From Azadirachta indica (Eukaryota > Streptophyta > Magnoliopsida > Sapindales > Meliaceae), in the NCBI GenBank assembly GCA_022749755.1, contig CM040453.1, positions 3,866,102 to 3,930,101 of the forward strand: a stretch of DNA of 64,000 nucleotides, given 5' to 3'. The notes under the pieces were generated by a model. That model did not search any database and was not told the origin of the DNA. It worked only from the letters and a program-made list of their open reading frames with translations. The translations under genes were made by a program, and so were the position numbers. Position 1 is the stretch's first letter. Each line of letters starts with the position of its first letter. This document shows, in pieces, positions 36,091 to 48,900 of this stretch.

Positions 36091-39000
36091 TCATACAGTT
36101 ACATTGGTTGCCTGTCGAACAGTATGCACAATAGTGGCTTGTCTGTCGCCCGAGGTTTGAGTTTGGAGAAGTTTGTTTCTGATGGAAAGCAGCTGGGCTA
36201 CAACTTCCTCCATGTTCATCCTTTCTCTTGGCAACTCTGAAGAGCAAGTGACTCCATTTCCCAGTATAGAAACCAAGGCCTCTGAAAAGCTAAAATTATT
36301 TTCCGTCCTCCTTACATTCTGACCATTGGCCTGGCTTGTCTCCCCTTCTTCTATTTCTAAAAGAAGTACTGGATCCACAATTTCGGTCAATTTTTCAGGC
36401 AGAGCTTCCTTGACAAAATTATGAAGGTTCAGATTTCCTGTAAAAATCTCATCCGTCGGCTTCTTTCCTGTAAACATTTCCAGCAAGAGTATGCCATAAC
36501 TGTACACATCTCCCTCTGTTGAGACTTCACTGCCCATTCCATACTCTGCAATTCCACGTAAAATCACACATTTTGACTATGTTTTGAAGGTGAAAATAAA
36601 CAAAACCAAGGAATTATTAAATGTTATTTACCTGGAGCAGCATAGCCAACGGTTCCTCTTACTCCAATAGAGCTTGTTTGACCAGTTGATGAATTATTGG
36701 TGGATTCTGCAAGGAATTTTGCTAATCCGAAGTCTCCTACATGGCCAATCATTTCATCGTTAAGAAGAATATTGCTTGGCTTCAGATCACAATGAACTAT
36801 CGGAGTTTCGCAATGATGATGAAGATAATCCAATGCACAAGCAACATCAATGGCAACATTAAGTCTCTGCAGAAGATTTAACTTCTTCGGCGACTCATCT
36901 GCTTCAGGATTATTTGGATGCAACCATTCCTCCAGACTCCCCTTGCCCATGAACTCATAAACTAAAGCCTTGAAATCATTGCCTTGGAAATCAACACTTG
37001 CACAAGCAGTTATGATTTTGACAAGATTCCGGTGCCTAATACCTCTCAGTGCTTCACATTCCGCCATGAAACTCTTCAAAGCTCCTCGATGCTGAAGGTT
37101 AAGTACTTTCACAGCCACTATTGTTTGATCCTGATTAAGGATTCCCTTGTACACAGAACCAAAACTACCCACGCCAAGCATATTGTTCGAAGAGAAACCC
37201 CCAGTCGCTTTTAGCAGATTATCATAAGACACTTGTAAAACTGAGGCTAACAGTGCTGATGGAGAGGCTGGCTCCTTTTTTGCTTTCCTCCACCAATAAA
37301 AGATCATCAAACATAGAATCATAGTCAGTAACAAAATTCCGACAACTATAGGAATAATCAGTTTCAGAGAAGTCGATCGTGTTTGCTTTGATTCATCCAT
37401 GGGACAAGTGGATAGATGTAAATCAGATATGCCGCCGCAGAGGTTATCATTTCCGGCAAGTGAAATTGCACTAGCGTTGCTGAAGACACCTTTTACTGGT
37501 ACTTCACCCTCAAAAGCATTATAAGATAGATTTAAATTCTGCAGCAAGCGAAAGTTCTCAAAAAATTCAGGAATCTGGCCGGACAAGTTGTTGCGCGAAA
37601 GATCAAGAGATTGAATGCCTCTCAAAGAACTCAATGACGAGGGAATTTTCCCTTGGAAGAAATTGCCTTTCATGATGAGTTCTTGTAATCTAACGCAACT
37701 ACCTAGACTGCTTGGAATTTCACCAGACAACTGGTTTCCAGATAAGTCCAGAGTAGCCAGATTTGTCAAATCACCAAAATTTGAGGGGAGAGAACCATTC
37801 AATTGGTTTTGAGACAAATCAAGATAAATTGACAAGGAAGAGAGACCAATAACTTCACCTGGTATTGTACCACTGAGATTGTTATGAGAGAGATCTAATA
37901 ATATTAAACTCTGACATTTCCCAAGACTTGATGGAATGCTTCCCTGTAACATGTTTCTTTCTAAACTTATTTTGTTTAACATTGTTAGATTTCCGAGAGA
38001 AGATGGAATTTCTCCAAGGAACTTGTTCCTCTGCAGCCACAATTCCTGCAGCTTTTGAATATTTCCGATACTGCTTGGAATCTGGCCAGTGAATTGATTG
38101 TTCTCCAGAACTAAAATCTCCAAATTGACGCAATTCCTTATTCCAGGAGGGATACTTCCAAAAATTTGATTGTCTCCAACTGCTAATACTTTGAGTTGGG
38201 TCGACAAATTGCCCAAAGCTTCAGGCAATACCCCTCCAAATTTGTTATCACTTATGGCCAGTATCTCTAGGCTACTAGCATTGACCAAAGAATTAAGAAA
38301 TTCGAAATCATCTTCTTTCCCATTTCCTAATTCATTCCGAGAAATGCTAACCCAATGGAGTTGATGCAGATTCTCCATAGTAGGAACCTTTCCACTAAAT
38401 CTATTCAACGGGAGAGTAAGTCTCATAAGATTTGTGGCATTAGATATTGAAGCAGGAATTGGTCCAGTAAATTGGTTGTCAGCAACATTTATAACTTCAA
38501 GGTTAGGAAGAGTTAAGCCTAAATCTGAAGGAAGACTTCCTTGAAGTTGATTATTTGTAAAATGAAAATACACGAGTGAAGATATATTGTAGATTAAGGA
38601 AGGAATTTCACCTGATAGATTATTTGCTCCAAATGAAATATAATACATCCTCTTCAGCTGACCCAGAGTTGCAGGAATTCGTCCCACAAATTGATTTCCT
38701 GCTGCTGAAAGGACTTCAAGGGATGACAAATTGCCAAAGGAAGGTGGGATTTCTCCTGACAGATTGTTGAAATATATGAAGAGTTGGCTGAGCTTTGACA
38801 AAGAACCAAGCTCTTCTGGAACGTTCCCTACAAGCTCATTGTTGCCTAACCTGAGGAATTGAAGGTTAACACAACGCGATATGTTGGCAGGAATTTGCCC
38901 TCCAAATGAGTTGTTCTCCAGGCCTAAGAACTGCAACCTGAACAAATGACCAATCTGCGGAGGGATTTCATCACGGAAGCCATTATTTTGGAGATTTAAG

Positions 39001-39377
39001 AATCTAAGAAAACTTAGATTTCCAATGTGAGGGGACAGCGAACCTTGCAAGCGTAAAGATGGAAGAAGTAATGCAATCACCCTTTGATGCTTTCGGCTGC
39101 AACTAACACCCTTCCATTGGCAAAAGTGGCTGGAATGATTCCAGGAACTCAAAACCTGGAGAGGGTCATGAGTAATTTTCGCCTTGAATTCAAGCAATGC
39201 AAGTTTATCAGTTTCATTTGTTCTAAGCACAGAAGTGGCGGTGGTAGCAAAACCATATGATAGCAAGCTAGACCAACAGAAAACAAAGAAATAAATGCTA
39301 GAAACAACCGAACTCATGGTTACAGAATCCAATAAATTCTGAGAAAAACTTGAACTTGATATGAACGTTAGGTTCAT
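36091..39377 (-). CDS. LRR receptor-like serine/threonine kinase, subfamily XII (At3g47570/EFR/Xa21-like)
   Basis: Two exons (39377-36632 and 36545-36091) separated by an 86-bp GT-AG intron give 1,066 residues in frame, the usual length and intron position of this subfamily. A second Met at 39317 (residue 21) begins a better signal peptide and may be the true start. Visible parts: signal peptide; LRRNT about residues 55-95 with WxGVxC; about 22 LRRs to 640; cap C-G-G/C about 647-658; TM helix about 672-695; kinase about 730-1040. The kinase has GVGSFGSVY, Lys757 (VAVKVL), HCDLKPSN (862-869) and DFG (882-884). Cys before the catalytic Asp makes it a non-RD kinase, the class of pattern-recognition receptors such as Xa21, FLS2 and EFR. 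It should sit in the plasma membrane and sense an extracellular ligand; the ligand is unknown. It is the only intact member here, beside two broken paralogs. Confidence 0.93.
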
Positions 39378-39451
39378 GGAGGGGTTGAAACTTATAGGAA
39401 ATCAGGAAAGACTACAGGTGTGAATGACTTCAACTTGATCGGGCTGGGACC

Positions 39452-39459
39452 ATATATAT
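39452..39459 (-). promoter_or_regulatory. Putative TATA box of the intact RLK
   Basis: The minus strand reads AATATATATGG about 75-80 bp upstream of the first ATG (39377) and about 140 bp upstream of the second. Plausible but unproven. Confidence 0.4.
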
Positions 39460-40276
39460 TTTTCTGCAATGTGACGACACTAAAAACGAGTAAACGACTG
39501 GAATTTCCCAGCTCCATTCTTCTTCAAATTATTCAGTGAACTTTAATAGACTCTGGAATAAAAAAATATTAAGAAAGCTTATGAATGCCTTTAAAGAAGT
39601 TGAGTGATTAAAAATTTAAATTATTTGGAAAGATTATGGGAATCTGAGAAGCACTTGCATAAATGGATATACACGTTCTCGATCTACGTAGTCAAAAGAG
39701 GCAACTGAAATATGAAAGAAAACAATCTTGTGGAGCATACATTGTATATATTTTCTTTTATTTTAGTGTTGTCGTATGTCATTATAACTTTAACGGAATT
39801 TCTTAGTGCATTGCTTTGGAGAGCTAAGGGATTATAAAATAAGTAATGTTAAAAACAAAAGTGGTACTACAATTTTTTTTTTCTGGTTTTCTGAATCTTT
39901 CTTTGTTTGATGTACTTACTTTTTTCTTTTGAACTACAATCTACCTTAATTATGAGCTTAATTATATTTTGCAAAAAAACTAATGTGTACACAATACCTT
40001 GTTGTTAATACATGATCGAATAATATTCTTTTGTTTGAATTATATTTTATTATTAATGATTAATTTCTAATTTTTATTTATGCAGATACTTTATATTCAG
40101 TTGTTGAAAAAGAAAAAAAAAATCTCGTATATATCTATTCATGAACATGGTATTTGCTAGTCTAGCTCATTTTTTTGACGGAAAAGGTCTAAGCATACCC
40201 ACTTCAAATAATTGTAGGAAATTTCTGCCAGTTGGACGGCCACTTGGTACTCAGCTTCAATTATGAATGATTTTAT
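39460..40276. other. Spacer upstream of the intact RLK
   Basis: No coding sequence is supported. AT-rich; presumably the RLK promoter region. Confidence 0.5.
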
Positions 40277-41448
40277 GGGTTATTATCAAATTCCTCCCTA
40301 AGTTTTAGAATTATATCAGTTAAGCTTTGGACTTGTATCAATCAAATAGAAATTTTGGGTAATATATCAAAAATCTCTTTTTAATTATTTGTCAACCAAC
40401 CCAAATGACATATTTACTAAAATACTCTGAATCTTTAAATTTTATATTATTTAATTAATTGTAAAAGCTATTTTAGTCCAAAAATTTAATCTAATACCCT
40501 TATAAGTTCTAATAATTTCAAAAATATTCTTAAACATTTTAATTTATTATAAAATAATAATTATGCCCTTATTTATTATTTAAGAAAAATAACTAACAAA
40601 ATTATTTTAATTAAATATTTATTATTAGTTATTTTTCTTAAATAATTATTTTATTAACATATTTATTAAAATAATATTTTAATTAATATATTTTACATAA
40701 ATATATTATATTTTACCCTTATACAATTATTTAAGAAAAATAACTATTAACTCTATAAAATTTAATAAAATACAATATATTTATGTAAAATATTAACTAA
40801 ATAAATAATATTATTATTTTATAGTATATTAATAATATAAATATGAATATATTATAAATTTATTCATTTTCATTCATATTCATTTTATTATTTTATATAC
40901 ATTTTAAATATGTATATATATTTCATTTAAATTACAATTAGTTATAAATATTTATAATCAATATGTTGTAAAATAAATAAATTTATAAATCTAAAATATT
41001 AATATTTTTTTTTTATTTTATTTTTATTTAATTTATAATAATTACGAATGTGTAATTTACTTTTATTTAATTTATTACAAATAATTACAATTCAATTATT
41101 TTATTAATATATTATTAAAATAATATTATTATTTTACACTAATATATTATATTTTATCGAATATTAGAGATTTATTAATTATTTTTCTTAAATAATAATT
41201 ATTATATAAAAGTATAATTGTTATTTTATTGAATTTATAAAAATATTTTTTAAACTATTAAAATTTATAAGGGCATTATATTAAATTTTTGAGACTAAAA
41301 AACTTTTTTAAATTTAATTAAGTAACATGAAACTTAAAGAATAAGGACATTTGAATAAATAAGTCATTTAAAATTTTTAATATATTCTTTAAATTTTTTA
41401 TTTAACTGATACAATTCAAAATCTCGCGAAGGAATTTGATAATAATCC
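40277..41448. mobile_element. MULE-like non-autonomous element without clear TSD
   Basis: The left end GGGTTATTATCAAATTCCTC and the reverse complement of the right end GGATTATTATCAAATTCCTT are inverted copies. Both continue into a TATCAGTTAA block, as in the elements at 2644 and 51700. The 1.17 kb between is about 80% or more A+T with no coding sequence. The flanking 10 bases (ATGATTTTAT and TTAAATTATA) do not match, so it is older than its relatives or its ends have been rearranged. Confidence 0.6.
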
Positions 41449-42319
41449 TTAAATTATATAGTTGCTATGTATAGGTGTAAAATGAATTCATTTCCATTTG
41501 GCGTGTTAAACTTTAAAAGCAAGTGGTATTGACAGAAACAAAAGTCATATAAACAGCCAAAGTAATCCGACAAATTCTTTTGACATCGCAAAAGCAGATT
41601 AGTATTGGGATATTATCAGCTTGCTCCTCTAAGGTATGGCATATTATCACTTAGATGACCAAAAATTAAAAAAGAGGTAAACACCTCCTTCTCAAACAAC
41701 GCAGCTAACAGAAATAAATAAAAATTATTAAAATATCCTTAAATGTCGTGTTATAATATGAATCATAGTGAATGTAGGAAAAAAAAAAAAATTGCATAAA
41801 CATCCCGACTTTGCACAACACCACCATTGGATCTACCATCATCATCTTCACAGCTGAGCTAACCATCAGCGTCATCCACCTATCAAAATCACCTCCACTA
41901 CAATACTCAACAGTCCATCAAAATCTTCTTTTATTATTCCCACAAAATCACTCGTCAAATAGATAGATAAAAAGTGTTCGATGAAAAATTTAAAAAAAAA
42001 AAGAAAAAAAACCGCAAAGCCAACAGGTGCTATAACCGCCCATCAAATTAATCTCCATTGTTGTCACAAAATCACTCACCAAATAAAAAAAAGGGTGTTG
42101 GATAAAAAATAGCGTAAGCTTTTACAATAATTTGACAAATTCCTTAGACATCGCAAAAGCAAATTAATAATAGCATAAGCTTTTACAATAATTTTTTGAA
42201 CTAGTCTATTAATGGCTCCCTTGGGTTTCATTTATTCATTTATTTATTTATTTATTTATGTTATACAACGGAAATTGAGATCAAATGGCAATACCCCTAA
42301 ATTATAATTTACGAAAGAT
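41449..42319. other. Spacer with a further TIR-like end and an imperfect direct repeat
   Basis: GGGATATTATCAGCTTGCTC at 41607 resembles one end of the MULE-like family, but no partner end was found. A block of about 38 bp (GACATCGCAAAAGCA core) occurs at 41569-41606 and again at 42132-42168. A TTTA-type microsatellite lies at about 42231-42260. No gene. Confidence 0.5.
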
Positions 42320-42381
42320 TGGGCCTGAAATTGAATCCAGCCCAAATTTGTAATATTACGGACAGGCCCTTTCCTGGCCCA
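42320..42381 (+). promoter_or_regulatory. Cluster of site II (TGGGCC/GCCCA) elements upstream of the clathrin light chain gene
   Basis: TGGGCC at 42320, GCCCAA at 42340, AGGCCC at 42364 and TGGCCCA at 42375 lie 95-160 bp before the ATG. Such clusters are bound by TCP factors and are typical of broadly expressed plant genes. Function here is inferred. Confidence 0.5.
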
Positions 42382-42477
42382 TGAAGTTACAGCCGAAGCA
42401 GTGGCATCCTACAATCACTTGCAGGAACGCTTTCGGTTACGAACAGAGATCAGACAGAGACTTTTACGGAGAACAAA

Positions 42478-44508
42478 ATGTCAACCTTCACTGACCCATT
42501 TGATTCTGTTGACTCGGTTCCTGTCGCCGATTCTACTGATGACAACGTTGAGAGTTTTAACTCCGCCGTTGACTCACCGACCAATAACAATAACAACAAT
42601 AATTCATCTTTTCAGGGTGGAGATGACGTCTTCGAGTCTCAGTCCTCGATCTACGGTGAGTACGAGAATGGTGGATCTGACGGTCCCATTTTGCCGCCTC
42701 CGACAGAGATGGTTCCCGAGGAGGGCTTCGCTCTCAGAGAATGGAGAAGGTTTGATTAGATCTATTAATTGTACTGTTTTTGAATTTTTAAATTTACTTT
42801 TTATGTTATATTTGATTTTGAACTAAAATAACTGTGCAATTGTAGTACAGTAAATAGTTTTAACAATTAACGCTGGAAGTTTGACTTTTCGTTTTCTTCT
42901 TTTAGATTACGTGGTAATTAAATTAGTTGAATTGCAAAAGGATCTAAAATTTCGTATTTGAAAGAAATTACAAGCGGGTTTTGAAGGGATTCATTGATTT
43001 TTAATTCTATACGTATTCTGTTGAGCTGAATTGTCGTTAATTTCATATGGCGGATTTATTTGTAAAAAGTTTTTAGCTTGTTAAGTTATTTGTCACTTCC
43101 AAATTGAAGTTTCTAAATCTTTATGCTAGCGTTAATGTTAGTCGTTGCTGTTGTAACATTTAGAGAGAATGCAATTCAATTGGCGGAGAAGGAGAAGAAT
43201 GAAAAGGAGATGTTGAACCAAATAATTGAAGAAGCAGAAGAATACAAAGTTGAATTCTACAAGAAGAGGATGGTCACTTGTGAAAATAACAAAGCTACCA
43301 ACGGGGAAAGAGAGAAGGCGAGTGAAGTTATATGATTTTGCTGCTTGATTAGCTTCTTTTCCTGTTCACTATAGTCATTTTATTAGTTTGTGTAATTTTA
43401 GTTGGTTATGCATGATATATTTGTTATGATTTGGGGTGGTTTTAATATCTTAATGTATTTCTTGGTCATACAAAATTGTCAAACTTTTACATTGTACGGC
43501 TATGCATCTAAATGTTGTATGATATTTGGAGAAAGTGTTTGTTTGTGTGATTTTATCATGATGCATGATGCATAACTTGGTAAAATTTAAGGTGGGATCT
43601 ATTGATATGGGAACTTTTATGAGACTATGTAAAGGTATCGTAAAGGTTAAACAAAGTAGAAGATTCTTGTTAAAAGTAAAATGCTCAAATTGGGTACAGC
43701 GTAGTACTGATGAATACGCAGAAACAATGAATAATTGAGAAAATATGCTGTTGGGGAGTTTATGTTCAATGCAACAGTTAGAATAGTGATGTGATGTATA
43801 TTGCTTTAAGAAATTGAATGGATCTCTTTTACTGCCTTGAAAATTACTGGATTTTCTTCATATGAAACTTAGTCAATTATGATTTAAGTAAGCATCTTAG
43901 GATATGCATGCTCTTGATTCCCATAGTTGAAAAGGGAGCGGAAAAGGAGGGATATATATACAACAAAGTATGAGGCATTGTCCAACGGGAAACTTATGGG
44001 AATTCATCAGAGTTACGCTTTACATGAGGAAAGCCTTTCTGTAGTTCCTTGACTATGTTCATTGTTTTTTTTTTTTTTTTTTATAATCTCATATATTGGG
44101 AAACGATGCATGAATTTTTCTGACTTTTGGGCCCTTCCATGACAGTTATTTGTGGCAAATCAGCAAAAGTTTCATGCAGAGGCTGATAAGAATTACTGGA
44201 AGGCCATCGCAGAGCTCATTCCTAATGAAGTGCCAGCTATAGAGAAGAAGAAAGCAAAGAAGGATCAGGATAAGAAGCCTTCCATTGTTGTGATCCAAGG
44301 TCCAAAACCTGGGAAGCCAACAGACCTTTCTAGAATGCGGCAGATACTCATAAAACTGAAGCACAATACACCTGCCCACCTGAAGCCTTCTCCACCTCCA
44401 GCAGCTGCCCCAGCCAAGGACGCTAAAACCTCTGACGCTGCTGCTACAGCCAGTCCATCCAAAGCTGCAGCAGTTGCCACCCCTGCTGAGGTTGTGGCTG
44501 CTGCTTGA
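42478..44508 (+). CDS. CLC: Clathrin light chain
   Basis: Exons 42478-42749, 43164-43317 and 44146-44508 join in frame to 262 residues. The N-terminus is acidic and Asn/Ser-rich ([12 protein letters not shown], a run of Asn at about 39-46). Next come the conserved [10 protein letters not shown] and [11 protein letters not shown], a charged helical heavy-chain-binding region (about 88-150: [25 protein letters not shown]), the plant signature [15 protein letters not shown] and [20 protein letters not shown], and an Ala/Pro-rich tail. Light chains bind the hub of clathrin heavy chain and regulate coat assembly at the plasma membrane, trans-Golgi network and cell plate. Intron 2 (43318-44145) has a GC donor (AAG|GCGAGT) and a normal CAG acceptor; phase leaves no usable GT alternative. 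Reading through this donor would end after ASEVI. From memory, the Arabidopsis counterpart is At2g40060. Confidence 0.93.
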
Positions 44509-45961
44509 TAGTTTTGACATAGCCTTTGTAGGAGTCATAAGGTATATCAGATTATTTTATCAGGATGTTTGTAGTGAAAGATCTTTTGAACCTCGTCAAA
44601 CTGTTGCAGTTAAGCTCTATTGAACCTTATTAATTGAGTACACTTGATTGTGCGAGATCATATATTGTTGTTTTTCTGTACAAAACTTGTTCATTTCGAC
44701 AACGTGTATTTCCCTCCTAAATTATCTGTAAAATCTCACTTTTGGTCTATAACCTTTTAAATGGAGTATGGTAATATTTCAGGTTTGAGGCATAGCTTTA
44801 GATATCAGGAAATGATTGTAAACAATCAGCGAAAAAAAGTCGGCGGGCTCCTCGACAGATATTCAACTCTCTTTATGTTGAACGACATTGTTTGCTCCAT
44901 TTGTATGAACACAAAGAGACGATGCCGTTACAGACATTAATGATTTAGAAGCTAGAACTGTCGACAAAATTGTGTGGTCCAAACCAAAACTTCCAGGATT
45001 CCTTGATCGGAAATGCATATATGGTTGCAATTACAAGACCCATTTTCCAGGCGTAATCTCATCTGGGCAATCTGCAAATTCAAAAGTAAATGGAGTGATC
45101 ACTGATTGTGATATCATAATTCATTTGTGGTCCTGCTTCGTAATATTGTACAAGAAATATCCCTTTACATAGCAAGCTGGACCTGTTGCCTTCTGTTTGG
45201 TGTTTCATTATTCTCGTTCTCTGTAGTCCCTTTCATGCCCCAGTGGAATACCTTCATCGTTGGTCTAAAGTTGGATAATGCAGCAGCAACTGTTTATCTA
45301 AGAATTATTGGTTCTGTACTTTCTTAACGTCAAATTTAATAAGATTAAAGGAATATTTAAGATTAAAATATTGTAAATTGGAAAACTTGGTTATTGTTGG
45401 ATAAAATTACTCAGATTTCGCATATAAATAGAAAAGTGAGCGCCAAAAATCTGTTTATTTATACAAATTGGAGTTTACCACTGGGCAGATGCAGCAGTCT
45501 AAAACATACTCTAAAAATAACTACAAACATGAGATTTCGCATACAATCTTGTGCTTTTTTCTGATTAGTATCGTGCAATTATAACATTGGAAACAAATGT
45601 TTTGGATGGTCAAGTAAATTAATGGGGTAAAGGATGGGGAAGGGAATAAGGCACACTGGCTTTTGGTAATAAGATGATCCAACTGCTCGGATCTAGTTCA
45701 CCGATACCTCTCCGCGTAGAAATGAGCAAGAACAATTGTTCAGCGTACAACCAATTTCCCTACCAATACAGAGACCATGAATTACACAAAAATAACCTCC
45801 AACCAATCTAATATAAAACTTTACATTAATCATGAAATCACAACCCCCCATAAGTTCTGAAATCAGTTCTCTTTCAACTGCCAAGCCGGAAGATTTGAAT
45901 TAATGATGTAAGACAGATTAGAAAAGCAGTTTTCTGATGTTGGGAATTTCAGCACTGACCA
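44509..45961. other. Convergent 3' flanks of the clathrin light chain and BPP genes
   Basis: No further gene is supported. The left side should hold the clathrin light chain 3' UTR and the right side the BPP 3' UTR. Open frames near 44972-45327 show no conserved domain. Confidence 0.5.
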
Positions 45962-48900
45962 TTACCTGCCACGAATACTGGCAGGCGAATGACCACCCCT
46001 CTCACTGGCAACATCATCTTCAACTTCGCACCCATCTATACAGAGGCCATTGTTGTTGACACTCAATTCAGAGCTAGCATTACTGCTCATGGCAAGAGGG
46101 GAGTCCGAAACACTAACTGTTCTGCTTCGCAGCCCTGATCTAACACTGTACATAGAAGATGCTGGAATATTTGTCATTAATGGTCTTAAATTACCAGGAA
46201 TGCTTCGCCTTATATCCTGCAAATAAGATCAGGAAAAATGATAAGTACAAAAGCAACCCTGTCAATGGAAATCAACATAAGCGGGAGGATTTCAAGGACT
46301 AAACACATAATTCACAGGGAGCCTTGTATTCGGACATTAACAATGCAATCTTAAGTGGAAAAGATAATGACACAAAAAATATAAAAATACACTCACCATG
46401 TGCCTTATAGCCATATCCAATGATTTTTTTGACAGCGTTCTTCCAAAGCCCGAGCTGTCTGGGGATGAAGACTTCCCAGTTGGATTACCATGAGGAGAAC
46501 TTTTGTCATCTTGATTGGGAGGTGCCAGTTTCCGCATATTGATCACCCTCTCAACCATTTTTGTCCCAATCACAACAGGGCTCACGTTGTCATTAACTTT
46601 ACAATATCCACGACTGACTGCAGGAACGGAGCTTCCACTTGCATGCATAATGCCATTGGCTGCTCGTCCTCTGGAAGGGGAGCATGATTGTCGCCTGGGT
46701 CTCCCATTAGATATAGGCTCAACAGAAGAAGATCGAGGACTGGGTGCTCCAGGCCTACCCCTCGTGGCTGAAAGCGGCCTTTCAGGTACTGTAGTCCTTA
46801 AATTTGGTGGAGCATCAAGTGAGAAACCAGGCATCTTTGAGGGATTCCACGGTCTGGATTTTGCTGCTGGAGAAGTGCCACGAGATGGCACTGGATTCTT
46901 TGATGTCGTGAGAGCAGGCTTGGTAACTGAAGGAGACGACTTAACTGGAGAAGCAGATACACTGGATGCACTAGATGGCGTGGATGGTCGACGAGTTGGT
47001 GTTGCTGCTCTTGATGTAGACTTCGACGGAGGGATTGAGGGTCTTGCAGTTGGTGTTGTAGATCTCGCTGTAGACCTAGAAGGCGTGGAGGATCTTGATG
47101 GAACTGTAGTCTTAACTGCCGAAATCGTAGGCTTAGCTGCAGAAACCGTGGGCTTGGCCGCAGAAACCGTGGGCTTGGTGGCAGAAATCGAGGACTTAGT
47201 AGTGGAAAGTGCAGGCTTGCTAGCTGAAACTATAGGCCTAGTAGTGGAAAGTGTGGGCTTAGTTGAAGACAAGGTCGGTCGAGCAGTAGGCGTTGAAGAT
47301 CTGGAAGGTTTTGATGCTGTGGTCAATGTAGAGTGTCCAGTTGGTGTTGAGGGTCTCGATCCTGTTCCCCCAGATGATGAAGGCCTACGGACCCCAGAGC
47401 TTGAAGCATTAGACCCTGGTGAAGAAGCTGGCTGTCTAGACACTAAGTTGCTCCTTACAGCCAGCTCTGGCTGTGGGTCTGCTAGCTATAAGAACAAAAG
47501 GATGATGACTAGGCAACATGAGTTTATGAAGAAAACTTCAAAAATTCAGAGCATTACTCTACTAAGATAGACAACCCTGGTGGAATTCAGGATTAAGATA
47601 AATATGACCAAGAGAGAAGCATTTCCATTCCATTCTACTGCCATTTTTAACAGTACATACAATCTAAAGTCTTGAATAATCATCAAACTAATATATTGTA
47701 AGAATGCAAAACAGTCTGCACAATGTAATGGCAAGTCTGTCACACATGCAAGAAACTGAGAAAGAATATGGTTTGAATTAGTTTCAATAGTCTCAATTAT
47801 TTCAGAGATGTAATCCCAGTACAGCTTCTTTTTAAATGATATATGGAAAGATAGGACTTCCATAATTTTGCAATTTTGCTGATTCCTACTACAAACCCAT
47901 ATGAGAACCGAAATTTTCCTCAAAAGCCAGGTAGAATAATGGTTACATTTTCATTTTTAACAACCAAAGATGAACAATAACTTTTTCCACCTACAAATTA
48001 CAACTTCATACACTAATATAAGCCAAACACTTTGAAAAGTTAGTGACATTCAACCAATATTTTATGATAGAACTCTTACTCTAGATTTCAGGGCAGTGAG
48101 GCAAACCTTCGGGGTACCAATTTGACTCATAACAGTCTTTTGTGATTCCATCTCTAAAGAAGGAAAGAGAGGAGTACCAGGAGGAGTTAGAAGCCTGCAA
48201 ACAAAGAGACGTGTAGTTAGCATCAATTAACCTCATTAAATGTATGTGAAAACAACCTGATTTTGTAAGTTAAATAACAATATTGCTGAAAATAATTCAA
48301 ATAACAAGCATGCATTCACATCTTCCCCAAGAGGATAATCTTGTAGGTTAGGTTCTTGTTTCAATGCAGGTCTAGGGATCAATTTCTCTCAAACCAACCT
48401 TCAGGGAAATTCATTTTGATTTGTATCATACTTGGAATGAGCTGCAGTTTGGGTGTGTGCTAAAAAGGGGAAAAAGATGAAATAACATGCACATGTATAA
48501 ATTTTAAATTGACAAATCAATAACCACAGGAAATATGTAGAAAAAATCAATATTGCAATATGCTTGTAAGTTCACAAGCCCTATTCACACAAGCGTGCAT
48601 ATGTGGCAGAAACATCTGATGCTCATGAAAAATGCAAGGAATATGCAGTAGGTATGTTGGCTCTTAAATCTTCTACCTCTAAAGTTCTTACAGACAAGAA
48701 TAAGTTATTGGCTAAGCCAGTATTAAGGTCAAATCACCAAAAAGTTCGTTCAACCTTTAAAAAGACATGCTACTCTTTGGAATAATAGAAAGTTCTTTTA
48801 CTCTTATTAACAGAAATCTTCCCCTCCAGAACAAGAAAAAGATCTCAGCTCTAGGCCTATTTCTTATAGCAAATCTATGCAATAACTATTGAAAGATGAT

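Noticed and set aside
36984..38770. Several plus-strand open frames inside the intact RLK
   Set aside because: They are antisense shadows of the LRR and kinase exon; no independent start context or domain.
42401..42826. Alternative 141-codon frame overlapping clathrin light chain exon 1
   Set aside because: Out of frame with the conserved protein and without family similarity; it runs through the splice donor.
44972..45327. Two small open frames downstream of the clathrin light chain gene
   Set aside because: No recognisable domain and no splice partners; probably 3' UTR or spacer.
46515..47570. 351-codon open frame on the plus strand opposite BPP exon 4
   Set aside because: The translation is a Val/Gly/Leu/Glu-biased antisense of Ser/Thr/Pro-rich codons with no domain, and the minus-strand exon is conserved and splices in frame.
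48603..48785. 60-codon open frame in a BPP intron
   Set aside because: Lies within a clear GT-AG intron and shows no homology I recognise.
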